Counted from the stretch's first letter, positions 36,890 through 48,992 are shown. The stretch: 64,000 bases of DNA from Misgurnus anguillicaudatus (GCF_027580225.2 NC_073358.2:25074501-25138500), one strand, 5' to 3'. Made by a program: numbers and translations. The notes: generated by a model not told the origin, from the letters alone.

Positions 36890-37085
36890 TGAGTATAAAG
36901 CTTAGAAGAGTTGGAACACACCCAAAACGGCACATTTTTGCACACACCTACAAAGTGGCAATTTCAACATGCTATAATAAATTATTTATATGGTATTTTG
37001 AGCTAAGACTTCACATGTGTGCTCTGGGGACACCAAAGATTTTTTTGACATCTTAAAAAAGTCTTGTGCCATGGCCCCTTTAAGG
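36890..37085. mobile_element. Right-end fragment of a TTAAAGGGGCCATGGCACAAG element
   Basis: The terminus GCCATGGCCCCTTTAA preceded by AAAAAAGTCTTGT is the inverse of a familiar cyprinid transposon start. Upstream blocks CCCAAAACGGCACATTTTTG and AAGTGGCAATTTCAACATGC agree. The opposite end was not found. Confidence 0.65.
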
Positions 37086-37195
37086 GTCCTGAATGCAGAT
37101 GATGATCTTTCATTTCAATGCCCAGTGTCTCATACATGTCCATATGTTCGTGTTGTTGATGGCATGGCTTCAGCTACAGTCACATAGAAAGTTCC

Positions 37196-37437
37196 AACCT
37201 GATCTCACAAAATTTTTACATATTTTACGAGTTGGGTAATTTGTATGAATTTGTACGAAGTAAATCATGCAAAAACGTGTGATTTTTATTATAAAAACAA
37301 TTCCAAAATCCCATCCCTAACATCAACGTCAAAGGGGCAAAGGCAAATCGTGCAAAAATATACGAATGTGGTCGTACAAATTAATATGAATTAGCCACCT
37401 TGAAAAATACATATGAATTGCCATGAGATAGCGCTGG
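37196..37437. mobile_element. P3-family MITE with target duplication
   Basis: It starts AACCTGATCTCACAAAATTT and ends TGCCATGAGATAGCGCTGG, with arms sharing AATTTGTACGA-type words in inverse orientation. AAGTTCC is present on both sides (37189-37195 and 37438-37444), giving a target duplication of at least 7 bp. Confidence 0.8.
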
Positions 37438-38024
37438 AAGTTCCTCTCATGTAGGGGAACACAGATCAAAAGTGAGGAAAATGACATAAATGTGTCATGA
37501 AGTGGTTTAATGCACTTCCTAATGCACTTTTCTCAGCAGCTCTTGGCTAGATTTAATAACAACATACAGAGAGGGCAACAGATCAGCTCTGCGAATTCCT
37601 GGGATGAAACCAATCTGCATATTGCTCTTCTACAGCCGTGCAAAATCCGGCGATTTTAGCCTCCAGTTATTAATTCCTTCCAAAATTGCTCCTGTCTGTT
37701 GCAATCACATTCTTCAAAGCATCTAATAAATAAATGCCTTTTAATGTATGAAATGGGGCTCAATTTAAATAGATCTAAGACTCACGGAAGGTCATCGGGT
37801 TATGAGGATATAATCTGCTATGTGGATCTCAGTTTTCTCAATATGGATCTTAATAATAACATACATGATAAATTCCTTATGAGTTTTTTCATCAGGGATT
37901 ATATGGGCAAGAAACAACAAGCTCATTATTGAATGATGGACCAATGAAATGTGGGAAAGATTTAAAATATTAGAAATGTTTCAGTATAATGAAAAACTGG
38001 GATTAATAGATAATTTTACATTCA

Positions 38025-38130
38025 CGTTCCATTTAGGCATTTAGCAGATGCTTTAATGCAAAGTAACTTACAAACGTGAGGATAAACAGTAGAGTTGCTT
38101 TGTCCTACAGGGAACCAACACTATGAGAAA
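38025..38130. repeat. SINE tail fragment (CATTTAGCAGATGCTTT)
   Basis: GGCATTTAGCAGATGCTTTA then AGTAACTTACAAACGTGAGG is the fish dispersed motif usually found in the body or tail of tRNA-derived SINEs. The tRNA-like head is not apparent here. Confidence 0.5.
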
Positions 38131-38337
38131 TGCTATACAAAGTTTTTTTCAGTTTACAAAGTTCCAGCTTTTCTTAGAGAAAATTAGTTTTCATAAGCAA
38201 TTTCTCTAGTTAACACAGTGCTGATGCTAAATACATTGACATGAAATTATCTTAACCAATTTTCTGAAAATGATTTGCTGTCAAAGTCTGTCAAAGTCCA
38301 GCAAAGGCAAGATGAGAAAGACAATGAGAATTCACAT

Positions 38338-38793
38338 TTTCATTTTTTTCGTGTCTTGAGCACGAATGTATTTTTTGTGTCACTCGAACAAATTTCTATA
38401 AATAGCCTTTCGTATCCGTGGCATGACTTTCTTTTTTGTGTCATTTTATGTATTGTTTTCTCATTTTCCCCCCTATTTTTAAATCATTGTCGCTTGGGGT
38501 TAGATTTGGGGTTTGGGTTAGGATCTCTAAAAATGTAACCAAAAGTAATTCTAACCCCAACCCTAAGCAACAATTGTAAGAAAATAGAAAAAAAACAATG
38601 AGAAAACAATACATAAAATGAAACTAAAAAAGTCGTGCAACTGACACGAAAAACAATTTATAGAAATTTGTGAATTACACAAAAAGACATTTGTGTTCAA
38701 GGCACGAAAAAAAGCTGAATTTCATGCCATGGAAACAAATAAATTAATACATTTTTTTGTGACTATAACACGACTTTCCGTGAGATCAGTCTG
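38338..38793. mobile_element. P1-family palindromic element, left end lost
   Basis: Left arm GAGCACGAATGTATTTTTTG and AACAAATTTCTATAAATAG, core GGGGTTAGATTTGGGGTTTG, and right arm mirrored, ending CTTTCCGTGAGATCAGTCTG. It lacks the first ~60 bp of the left arm. It serves as an uninserted comparison for the nest at 28.4 kb. Confidence 0.82.
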
Positions 38794-38976
38794 TTTCACA
38801 GATACCAAAGTCAAAAACATTTAGGAATTATTCCAGAATTAACTAAATGTATTTGTGTCTATTTTTAAGGAATCTGGAATAAATTGTGACTACAATAATT
38901 CATATTTATTGGGTAATATTTGAATCAAATACAGCTGAGATCTTCATAAAGTATCTTTGCCTTTATTCTTCAATTC

Positions 38977-39382
38977 TACACTGTAAAAAAATTCTGTAGA
39001 AATTACAATGTTATTGCAGCTGGGTTGCCGTAGATTTACATTTATGTTATTTACTGGCAAGAGTTTGTTCAAAGTTAAATAAATGTTAAATATTTACAAG
39101 TCTTTATCTTTACAGAATAAAAGTATACAATAACAGCCTCATGCAAAGCATTCTGGGAACCAGAAATCATCATCAACCTTTTTCTGTTTTTTGCTTCAGA
39201 TTTTGTTTCCAGAATGTTTTGCTTGATGCTGTTATTTTAGTTTTACTCCGTAAAGACAAAGACTTGTAAATGTTTAATGTTCATTTTACTTTGAACAAAA
39301 TGTTGCCAGTAAAAAACATAAATTTAAATCTACGGTAAGTTATCGGCAACCCAGCTGCAATTTCTACGGATTTTACAGTGTA
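38977..39382. mobile_element. Near-complete palindromic element, arms ~190 bp
   Basis: TACACTGTAAAAAAATTC and its inverse at the right (GATTTTACAGTGTA) bound two arms. The arms match over most of the length: TGCAGCTGGGTTGCCGTAGA against GGCAACCCAGCTGCAATTTC, AAATATTTACAAGTCTTTAT against GACTTGTAAATGTTTAATG, and GCATTCTGGGAACCAGAAAT against TTTCCAGAATG. TA borders suggest a Tc1/mariner-like target. Confidence 0.92.
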
Positions 39383-42030
39383 TGGTTGCAAAAAGAACTA
39401 ACCCTAACTAAATGGATTTGAGTTGGATGCACAGATTTTTACTGCCCATCTGAACAAAGTCTTAAGGGTCTCTTGAGCATTTCGACACAAGCAGAGCTTC
39501 CCCACACCCATGACAGCAGTGTTAAAAGGTCAATAAAAATAGAATATTGAGTGTTAAGAGGAAGATGTCTCCAATGGATGAATGCGCTTATTGAGTTTCA
39601 CATTTTTTTAGGTTAATATCTCCTGTCTACTAAAAGCTATACAATCATCTATTATGGTTGATCAAAACACATCTTACAATCAATAGTGCCCAAATGAAAC
39701 CAAGTAAGGTAAGATAAAAGATAACTCTCTGACTGTGACAAATGAAAACCCAAAGCCCACTGCCACCCTGCATCCTGCATTTTTTCCTGCTGGTTGTCAC
39801 TCAAACCCCAACCAAGAAAGTCGTTTGATGGTAATATTTTGCTCAGCACGACATCTCATTTACTCTCCCTAATCATCATTTCGTTTTACACACCCTTTCC
39901 TCCGCTGACGGGAGCCCCGTCTTCCCCACCCAGTCATTTCTGATCTGGGTGGCACACTCCCATTCGGGTCACCGCCTCTGAGCAATACTATTCACGGGGG
40001 AACCGGAGGAGGGATTTACATCTCCAGGCCGAGTTTTCCCCTCCATTTGTTAGAATGCCAGGTCACCGCACTCCTCGCGCAATGGAGGCAAGATAATGGC
40101 TCTTGGACTGGCTCCTATTTATTACGCACTCAGTGTGTCTGACCTTGCTCAGGGGCTGCAGATGAAGTGGGAGAGTGTTTTTGGATTTTCAGACTGTAGT
40201 CTTATGCAGTAAGCCATACATGAACTTATCAAAATATATCTGCATGCAGAGTTGCTTTAATGTTACCGTAGATATCTTTGTTTGATCTCTTTTAGGTGAG
40301 GTCTGTAATGCAGAATGTGATTGATTCATATCCTCGTAACCCTGATCAGGTATGTTGCACATGATACGGTGGCGGCTGAGATATTTTTAAGTCCAAGAGC
40401 AAAAGCACTACGTGTAAAGAATCCGCGACGGTAGCTCTCAGCTAACTGTGATGCATTAGGCAATCGCGCTCTTAACCTTCCTCTATAACAGAAATATTAG
40501 CCAGGTATGCTAATGCTTTTTGAGGTTTCTATGGCGGCAGTGGTCCCCGGCTCAGCACAACAAAGGGATAATAACATAACCATACCATCCATATGCTATT
40601 AACAAAATGGGATCTAAACATCTCTATCTTCCTGCTTTAGATGGATAATGTTACTCATACTTTGCTTTTTTATGGAATATGAGTGGGTTGTGTTCAGAAT
40701 TCCCAGGGGCCATTTTGAAAAAAACAAAATGCAGGGAAAGCTTCTCAGAGTGGCCACTTAGGATTTCAGATGAGAGCGTGTGGTATTACAATGTTATGAG
40801 GTATCATTAAGAAGTTTTTCTCCCTTTTTCTGTTTGAAGGGGAGCATTTACGCACCTGCAGAGAAGCAACCTTTGACCAGTTAAAAAAATACTACAGCGC
40901 CACAGCCTTTAATTGGGCCAACTGAGATCACGAAGCATAAGAATATGGCAAAACAATTTCTGTGAAATGATGCATGTTTTGTTTGTTATTCAAAAATATT
41001 AAAACAATTACTAATGAAACATTGGAATTGTTTTAATAAAAATATAATTCTGGCTTATCACATAGGACTTTTCGTTCCATTGACTTTATTCATCCAAACG
41101 CAGCAGTGAGGAAACACAAGTGCAAGCAAAAAAAGTTTCATAGTTCCAGTTTGATGACCTGGAAATTCGTATCACTTTTCATTTGTGATATTGCACAATC
41201 CGATTTTGTACAATAATAACAAAAGCAACAATAACTATCCATGAATAAAATCCACATTGTAGTGCTTGATATCATATTCATATTGCTGTCTACTTAAAAA
41301 GTTTGCATTCTGATATTGCCATATGTAGCATCTCTTTTCTTTATTAATGTGTGTTCTACGAAATACAGTATGATACATATACGGTGTGAGGCATCAAAGA
41401 AACTTCAGTGCACCTGTTTCAAAATTGCAACATCAAAAGCAGAGAAAAAACGTTGGAGTGTATAGCTGCAACCATTTTGGAGCCAGAAGCCGAGCATAGG
41501 GGACAATCCTCCACCGTGTACTCCTCTCTATTTTAGGGCCTTGCTGATTTTCTGTTATCTTGTCTTTAATAGCTTTGATCAAATTGGAGTAGAGCAGTAG
41601 AGACTGCTAGGACCGGAATGGCCCCGGGCTTGGCACAGCACTTGTGCAAAAACACTATTATTACTGATCCAAGCTGTTGCCGTGCATTGGGTGCAATTAT
41701 ATTCACTTAAGGGTCCCCATAGAGATGTGGCTGCGTGATTTTAAAGTTAGTGCTTTTAGTTGTTCCAGTAAGGTTTGGTTCTGCTGAAAGAAAAGATTTT
41801 AAAATAAAGGTGGAGATAAAAAGGAAAACGGTAATACAGATGACTCTGTTCCATCTGAGAGCATTTGATGTGTTTGTGGAGGAAATGGAATGACATGGTG
41901 GCCATAAGATCTTTGACAGAGGCACAGCCTGCCCATATAATCAAACAAACATTGGTGCATATTTCATTTATTTATTTGTCGTTATTATTATTATTATTAG
42001 TCATTTTTGTGCCTGCTTATTTTTGTGTGA
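39383..42030. other. TE-poor sequence with possible regulatory islands
   Basis: No transposon ends were recognised. The stretch 39880-40190 is GC-balanced and 40060-40190 (CGCAATGGAGGCAAGATAATGG and onwards) has the look of conserved non-coding DNA. A (TTA)n run lies at 41979-42000. Confidence 0.3.
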
Positions 42031-42034
42031 TACA

Positions 42035-42110
42035 GTTACATTTATTCATTTAGCAGATGCTTTCATCAAATCCATTTTCATGACAAGCAATTTATCAAAG
42101 GGCAGAAGTT
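42035..42110. repeat. SINE tail fragment (CATTTAGCAGATGCTTT)
   Basis: ACATTTATTCATTTAGCAGA then TGCTTTCATCAAATCC matches the 38025 fragment. Confidence 0.45.
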
Positions 42111-42168
42111 AAATGCAAAAAAATAAAGTGATTAAAGAAAAGGGCATAGGATTTTTGTTTAGGCTTCT

Positions 42169-42250
42169 TAAGAGGATCGTTCACCCAAAACTTAAAATAC
42201 TGTCATTATTCACCACCTCAATACATGCAAACTCTAAAAAGTAAGGAATC
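42169..42250. mobile_element. MITE left-end fragment (GGATCGTTCACCCAAAA)
   Basis: GGATCGTTCACCCAAAACTT and TACTGTCATTATTCACC belong to the same family as 31568-31731. The right half is missing. Confidence 0.65.
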
Positions 42251-42351
42251 CCGAAAGTAATGGCTTGAACCAGGGACAAAATACACTGTACACTATCTTT
42301 CTAGTAAGATACACATTATAAGACATTATTTTTGTAATATTAGAATATTTC

Positions 42352-42868
42352 CAGCCCAGTCTTACAAAATTTTGTTGTATAGTCACGTAATTGTTTTATT
42401 CTTTTTTCGTGATATTATCACAAATTTCCATGTTTTTTCATGATCGTATAACGAATTCCTGGTTTCGTGTGATTATCACGTATTGGTTACTCAACTGTTT
42501 TGTCCTATTTTCAACATTGTTGCTTTGGTTTCGGGTTAGATTTACATAAAATGACATCCCTACCCAAACCCAACTCTAACCCTAACGCCAGGCGACATAT
42601 AAAAAAAATTAATCCGAAAAAATGTGTATAAACCAATGTATGTGATTGTGCAAGTGACATCTAATGCAAGCACCAAATCTAACCCTAAACCGAAGCGAGA
42701 AATAGTTTAAAAATAGGAAAAAGCAGTTGAGTAAACAATACGTGATAATCACACAAAAACAGGAATTCGATATACGATCATAAAAAAACATGGAAATTCG
42801 TGATGATATCACAAAAAATAATCAAAGATTTACATGAATATATCACGAAACCTTTTGAGACTGGGTAG
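42352..42868. mobile_element. P2-family palindromic element with perfect 8-bp duplication
   Basis: CAGCCCAGTCTTACAAAATT opens and CTTTTGAGACTGGGTAG closes. AATATTTC occurs exactly at 42344-42351 and 42869-42876. The arms repeat GATCGTATAACGAATTCC and GTGATTATCACGTATTGG with their inverses. This copy fixes the family's target size as 8 bp, as in hAT elements. Confidence 0.93.
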
Positions 42869-43009
42869 AATATTTCACACCTTGTCCTGAGACAACAAAT
42901 AGTATGAGAAGATGAAAAAAATTCTGTTATGTCTTTTGCCATCTATCTGACTTTGCTTGAATAAAAATATTAACGTTAATAAATAGATTAAATATCCCAT
43001 ATATGTGAC

Positions 43010-43700
43010 CCAGTCTGTGAAACCCAAAATGAAGTCATTTGTGATTCATTCTTCTCTACATAAAATCATCCTGCATAATGTAAAGAACATTTGAAGAGTT
43101 TGGTTTCAAAACGCGATAAAAAAGTTACCGCCAAAATCTGTATATCTGTGCAGTATTAAAAGTATATTCTTTATTTCACGCAAATCCGATATCCACCGTG
43201 TTATTCTGTCATATTTTTACCTTTTTTCCCCAAACCGCGACAAACGCCAGTCCTCCTTCTCTGCAGAATGCACTAAATCCGCTTAACCAATCACAGCGCA
43301 CCATTCCACGCATTGTAAACATTAATGGTGGGGCTTTGAATACACACACAATCCTAGTTTTCCTCATCTACTTTGTACTTCGTGATTAACAAACAAACAA
43401 AAATAAAATAGTAATTTTAATGGCATTGATAAACCTGTGGTGTTTTCTGTGGCGGGAAAGAAACGTAAGCCATCAAAATTGAATAATTTACGCGAGAGGC
43501 ACTCGGGAGACAGAAAAATGCCAGCTGTTGCTTGTTCTCACACTGCAGCATCAAGCTTCTGTCATGTCAACACATTGAGCACAGGGGATCCTATGAAAAA
43601 CGTTACATTATTTTACTTGAAGCCAACGAAAATTGACCGGGACCAAAATATTTGACAGCTGATCGCTGTCAAAAAAGTTCAGCGACGACGTCCCAAGGAT
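43010..43700. mobile_element. Possible hAT-like element (TGTGACCCAGTCTGTGAAACCC)
   Basis: The opening TATGTGACCCAGTCTGTGAA resembles common fish transposon termini, and the interior is richer in CpG than the flanks. The far end was not matched. The open frame at 43437-43655 shows no domain. Confidence 0.35.
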
Positions 43701-44248
43701 GACAGCAATGACAGTGTTCTTAATATGACAAAGTCTTTTGATTATTGCCATTAATGTTTTTTTACCACTAGTCAACTAAATTAATATAACATGGCAAAGA
43801 TGAATGCACATTTATATATTGATTCAATAGATTTATAGCATTTTGAATAAAAACTTGCCATGGATTTATTGCATTTTGCGAAAAAAGTTATCAGTTTTTA
43901 TTATAAATCTTTGAAAATCAAATGATGGATTTAAATTTTAATATTATTATAACCTAAAGATGCTATGTGAATGTTTGTCACAGAAAATAGTGTTTTTCAT
44001 CTTGTCACTTTCTTGGTATATAAAAAAAAAAGTTTTTTACCCAAATTAGTTTATTGTGTTTTGGAACCAAACTCTTTATTTGGTCATTTCAAAGACTGAA
44101 TTTAATGTGTAACCAATGAGTAAAATCAAACATTGCAGCTCCAAATCTTATCATTACTGTATGGGACTTTATTCTGGATTTAACAGACAGAGTTGCAAGA
44201 TCTCCAGAACAAAAATGAAACCTAGCCTTCAAAAGCAGGGCAAATACG

Positions 44249-44680
44249 CTACCCAGTCTCACAAAGTTTCGTGATATAGTCACGTATTTTTTTTAATTCT
44301 TTTTTCGTGCTATTATCACGAAATTTTGTGTTTTTTGTGATCGTATAACGAATTCCTGTTTTCGTGTGATTATCACGTATTGGTTACTCAACAGCTTTTT
44401 CCTATTTTTAAACCATTGTCACTTCGGTTTAGGGTTAGATTTGGTGCTTGCATTAGAATGTCACTTTATATATTGGTTTATTTAATTTTTTCAGATTTAT
44501 TTTCTTATATGTCGCCTGGCGTTAGGGTTAGAGTTGGATTTGGTTAGGGATGTCATTTTATGTAAATCTAACCCTAAACCGAAGCGACAATGGTAAGAAA
44601 ATAGGACAAAACAGTTGAGTAACCAATACGTGATAATCACACGAAAACAGGAAAAAGAATCAAAAAAATACGTGAAATAC
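44249..44680. mobile_element. P2-family palindromic element, right end deleted
   Basis: CTACCCAGTCTCACAAAGTT opens, followed by the usual arms and the core GGCGTTAGGGTTAGAGTTGG. The right arm loses the GAATTCGTTATACGATC block after GAAAACAGG and stops at ATACGTGAAATAC before the terminus. CAAATACG precedes it and AAATAC follows, possibly the remains of its duplication. Confidence 0.82.
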
Positions 44681-44971
44681 AACAGACTATTTGTCTAAAA
44701 TCGTCCTTTACTTTTGCAGTGTGCAACTTCACTCATTAGCAATGATGCTGGTTCTGTTGTGAGTTCTTATATTTTCCTCTTTATTCCTTTAATGATTCAG
44801 AAAGCCATGTCAGTCTGTCTCGGCAGACAAGCCCCCTCTGTGAGAGAGCACTTGATTAATGATCTGGAAAACACTTTGCCATTTCAGCTGATTAAATAAA
44901 ATTGACTGGATTTTTGCATTTTATCATAAAGTGTTCCTTGCATGCTTGAAATGACCCGAGAGAAAGCTCAG

Positions 44972-44972
<1 letters not shown>

Positions 44973-45061
<89 letters not shown>
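44973..45061. repeat. (CT)n microsatellite, ~88 bp
   Basis: Uninterrupted CT dinucleotides. The (Arg-Glu)n open frame on the minus strand is an artefact of this tract. Confidence 0.95.
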
Positions 45062-45067
<6 letters not shown>

Positions 45068-46112
45068 TGTCCCTTGCATTACTAAGGGTGAGATGTTTCC
45101 TCAAGCAGAAAAACACACTCTGTCACCAGCAGATGACAGTACCTGCCAACCATGTCCACCTCTGTACGGAAATGCGGAGCCTCTGTACTGTAGCACAGAA
45201 GTTTCCTTTCAATTTCCCATCAGGTTATTGAGCAATGGGGCATTCGCTCTCTCCATTCATGTGAAGATTGGGTTTTCAAGCTAAATTAGTAATGATCTTG
45301 GCAAGTTCACCAGATTGACTTGGTTTATTTTCACTTTGTTCGGTTATAGCTCTTCATGTTTTGGTCTTGTTTTTGTTATTTTTACTACTTTTACTACTTG
45401 TTTTTGTTATTTTTAGTAATTTTCTGTTCAATAAATCAAATGCATTTGAATGCTTCTGCTAAAACTTGTCTAGGCAAATGCACCGGATGTGCAGATAAAA
45501 CTATAGCATCAACATAAAACCTTTTGTGGCCTGTAAAACCAACCCCACATAAGCCATGTTTGCCGTTTCCCTCGACTTGCTTTTACAATGTGACTATCAT
45601 CCCGATCAAAAGGCTGGTGGTGAGATAAAGACGATAAAAAACCCAGAACTTTGCTCCATATCTTTAGGCACAGCCACCCCCACTCGGCAACACAAATAAT
45701 TACTGTCCATTCCCGGCAGCATCGATCATCTATAGTGCAGATCGTTGCGCTTTCAAAGGAGGTCTCTCTTCATCAACATCAAACCCATTTGAGTGGAAAA
45801 ACTGCAGTGTCCAAATGATGTTTACACTTGGGCTCTGATGTCTCTACTTAGTGATATACCCAGTGTAGCAGGCATACTTCCCTCACTAAGGCTGGATCGA
45901 GCTTTATGGCCCATTGGGTACAGAGCTCCAATAGCATTATGTTCCATTTACACAATGACTAAATAGCCTGGCTGAAACTTACTTCATTTTTAGAAACAGG
46001 AACAGGATTGATGAGCTACAGGAAAAGGAAGGGATTTATTGTTAGGTATGCAACAATTGTAGGATTTCTAAATGCGAAGTTTTCATCATAGACTGGGTTT
46101 AAATAAATAGCA
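45062..46112. other. TE-poor unassigned sequence
   Basis: No gene or transposon ends were recognised. The part 45480-45860 has balanced base composition and no long open frame. Confidence 0.3.
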
Positions 46113-47246
46113 TTAAAGCTGCAATCCATAAGCTTTGGCGTCTCTATCGCCATCTCTGTTTGAACTATAACATTGCAGTTATTTGCAAAATAATTTTCTG
46201 TACGTGCAATGTGCTTCGCTCCGATACTCTGCACAGATTTATATGATATCTGTGATCACCGCATAAGAGCAGATCTGACATTATACATCAACATGACAGT
46301 TACAAGTACATCCTAAGGGTCATATATCCGAAAACATGGCATTTGATCAAGTACACTGTTTTTCAAATGGCGGCCCACCACAAAATGAAAACTGATCACC
46401 ACAAATAAGTTTTTTGCACAGTATGTTTTTCACATGGCATGAGTTGCCGCTCCACTTATACTTCGTGGGGACGGTGCTCACGGCATTTTGCATCTTTTCC
46501 TGTATCCGAAAATGAAAGTCTGTGGGAACCACTTAAGTAATATTTGTCTGCGTTTGTTCTGACTAAATTAAATTGCAAATGTTTCAATAGATGCCTTACC
46601 TGTTCAGAAGAAGCCGTCTCTGCCGAGGGGCAACTTTCCGATCATTCTGATGAAGCCAATACGGAAGTAATTTAAACTGCAATTCATCGACTGGCCGCTT
46701 GAGGCTGGCTCCAAAAGGGAGACAATTCCCATAGACCTCCATGTTAAAATGGCCAACTTTACAGTAGAAAATAATGTGTTTACAGCCTGGTATAAAAAGT
46801 GTTTTAGGTCTGTATAGCTAATTTTGCCCTTCATGACAACTGTGAGGGGGGTGAATTTTTTGTAACTCATTCGTTTAAATTATATTAAGCCTTAAAGTTT
46901 TGCCACTTGAGTGACGGTTGAACAGCCACTGCCATCACTAGAGTCGAGCTAGGCAGGCGTGGTTTCAGCAACCAGTCACCTCAGCTTCAGTCACGTCCCG
47001 CCTCTTTACCCCTTTTCGAAAATCTGCGAGTGATGTGCGATGACGAGTGGCCAAGATGGCGATGGCAGGCATCGCCTACTTTAAGCTTCAAAAACGATCT
47101 TCAGAGATATATGGGTGACATCACGGACACTACATCCATCTTTTTTACAGTCTATGGTCTCTGCTACAGTATTTGATACTGAAAAGACCTGCTGCTGATA
47201 TTAATTCTTGTTTTAGCACGAGCTCTGTTACAGATTGCAGTTTTAA
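46113..47246. mobile_element. TIR element (TTAAAGCTGCAATCC), interrupted
   Basis: TTAAAGCTGCAATCCATAAG at the left and GTTACAGATTGCAGTTTTAA at the right are inverted relatives of a familiar cyprinid transposon. Between them lies a second element (46668-47158), so this one is older. Confidence 0.75.
46668..47158. mobile_element. Nested element ending CATCCATC...ACAGTCTATGG
   Basis: The right terminus TTTTTTACAGTCTATGG is preceded by GGGTGACATCACGGACACTA and GCCAAGATGGCGATGGC, a familiar cyprinid element in inverse orientation. The left side has ATTCATCGACTGGCCGCTTG and GGAGACAATTCCCATAGACC. The left boundary is approximate. Confidence 0.65.
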
Positions 47247-47771
47247 TAACAGGGTAATGTATGGGTGATTATAAAATTGCTGGTACATTTGGTGTCATTA
47301 TACAGCTTTTTCAAATCATAAATTGTTTTAAAAATTAGGTTCTCATGGATCACAAGATGTTACAGGCCATGACAATATAATATTTTCAGTAAAAAGTGTA
47401 TTTTATAGCTGAAAATCATAATTATATGTTGTCTGAATTAGTCAGTGTACATTTTGTTACCGTCAAACTCTGTTACCAAAGTTGTTGACAATACAGCTTT
47501 AGGTAAAATTAACCACTTCAAGATTATTTTCAGGTTTTCTAAATGTACTATTTATTGGTATGTGTCAAGTTATATAAAAATTATCATTTTTGTTTTATTC
47601 TGTTAACTACTGACAATGTTTCTGCCAATAACAGAACTGTATGTGTGTAACACATGAGTTTGACAGTAACAGATTTGACACTGACTGTTTTGAACAGGAA
47701 AAATAATGATTTTTAGCTATTTAAGATCAAGAATACCAAATTAAAATATTAATTAATACAAATGTACCTGG

Positions 47772-47871
<100 letters not shown>

Positions 47872-47879
47872 CATTTGAA

Positions 47880-48331
47880 ATATTAAGTCACTCCCAAAAA
47901 AAGTAACTAATTGTGTTACTAAGTTACTGGTAATGGGAAGTAATGCTTACGTTACTTTTTAGTTACTTTCGCATTACTTTTTCTTGGCTGCGGCTTGATC
48001 TCTTTCAGGCCTTGCAGGTGCTGGTGCATATTTTATCACAAAAATGTTGAGCTCTGGCCTGCCATCTCAGTTTCTGACTCAAACTGTTCCCACACAGGCA
48101 TGTACGCATATAGTGCATAATGTTACTACGTTTAGTTTAATTCAGTACATATTTTTTATCTAATTAAATAAACTAAAAAAGTAACTTGCATTACTTTTTT
48201 TAAAAAGTAACTCAAATATTAATGTGTACATTTAAAAAGTAATGCGTTACTTTGCTCATTACTTCAGAAAAGTATTATTATTACGTAATGCACGTTACTT
48301 GTAATGCTTGTAATGTGTTAACCCAACACTG
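47880..48331 (-). mobile_element. hAT-like element ending AACCCAACACTG
   Basis: The right terminus ACCCAACACTG is the inverse of CAGTGTTGGGT. Reading leftwards there are repeated GTAACG/AAAGTAAC/ATTACTT words, characteristic of this fish family. The left end (CACTCCCAAAAAAAGTAAC) is degraded. Long (AT)n tracts lie on both sides. Confidence 0.72.

Positions 48332-48335
<4 letters not shown>

Positions 48336-48423
<88 letters not shown>
48336..48423. repeat. (AT)n microsatellite, ~88 bp
   Basis: Uninterrupted AT dinucleotides, right of the CAGTGTTGGG element. The (Tyr-Ile)n open frames on both strands are artefacts. Confidence 0.95.
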
Positions 48424-48426
<3 letters not shown>

Positions 48427-48857
48427 TGTGTCTATTATACACCTGTGTGTCTATTGCACAACCCTCTGTATGCATATTACTTAGTATTGAGATAATGTAT
48501 ACATTAATAAAACAGTGCCAGTGTCAATGATTATTATTGTTATAATGTTATATTATCTACAGTTAAAACATCCAATAAAGAAGGACAGGGACTCGTGTGC
48601 TGTATTTTAAGATTTATAAATCGAGTCTTATAAAGACTTCCTCTCCTTTGTGAATAGAAAAGAGAAAATTTTAACTTGTTATTCATCAATGTTTTTCTCC
48701 TCCACTGCAGTTCTCAAATCTTATTCATGTAAAGCGCATATTCAAATATGGCCTGTCAAAAAGTCTCATGCCACATTTGATGCCAATGGTGCAAAAAAAA
48801 GGTCAGTGTGCATCAATCACATGAATCAAATCACATGAATACTATTTCAGACCTATT

Positions 48858-48992
48858 TACATTTATGCATTTGGCAGATGCAGAAGCAACTCACAGTGCA
48901 TTCAAGCTGTACTGCTCCTTGGAAATTGAACCTACAACCTTTTGTGCTGCTAACACAATGTTCTATAAACTGTGCAACAGCAAGGTCTAAGT
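48858..48992 (-). repeat. tRNA-derived SINE, reverse orientation
   Basis: It begins with the tail motif ACATTTATGCATTTGGCAGA and ends with an inverted tRNA-like part. GAAATTGAACCTACAACC corresponds to an inverted B box, and GCTGCTAACACAATGTTCTA to the anticodon region and A box. The match is diverged. Confidence 0.55.

Noticed and set aside
44892..45116. Arg-Glu repeat protein
   Set aside because: Translation of the (CT)n microsatellite.
48252..48530. Tyr-Ile repeat proteins on both strands
   Set aside because: Translation of the second (AT)n tract; the same pattern is open in both directions.
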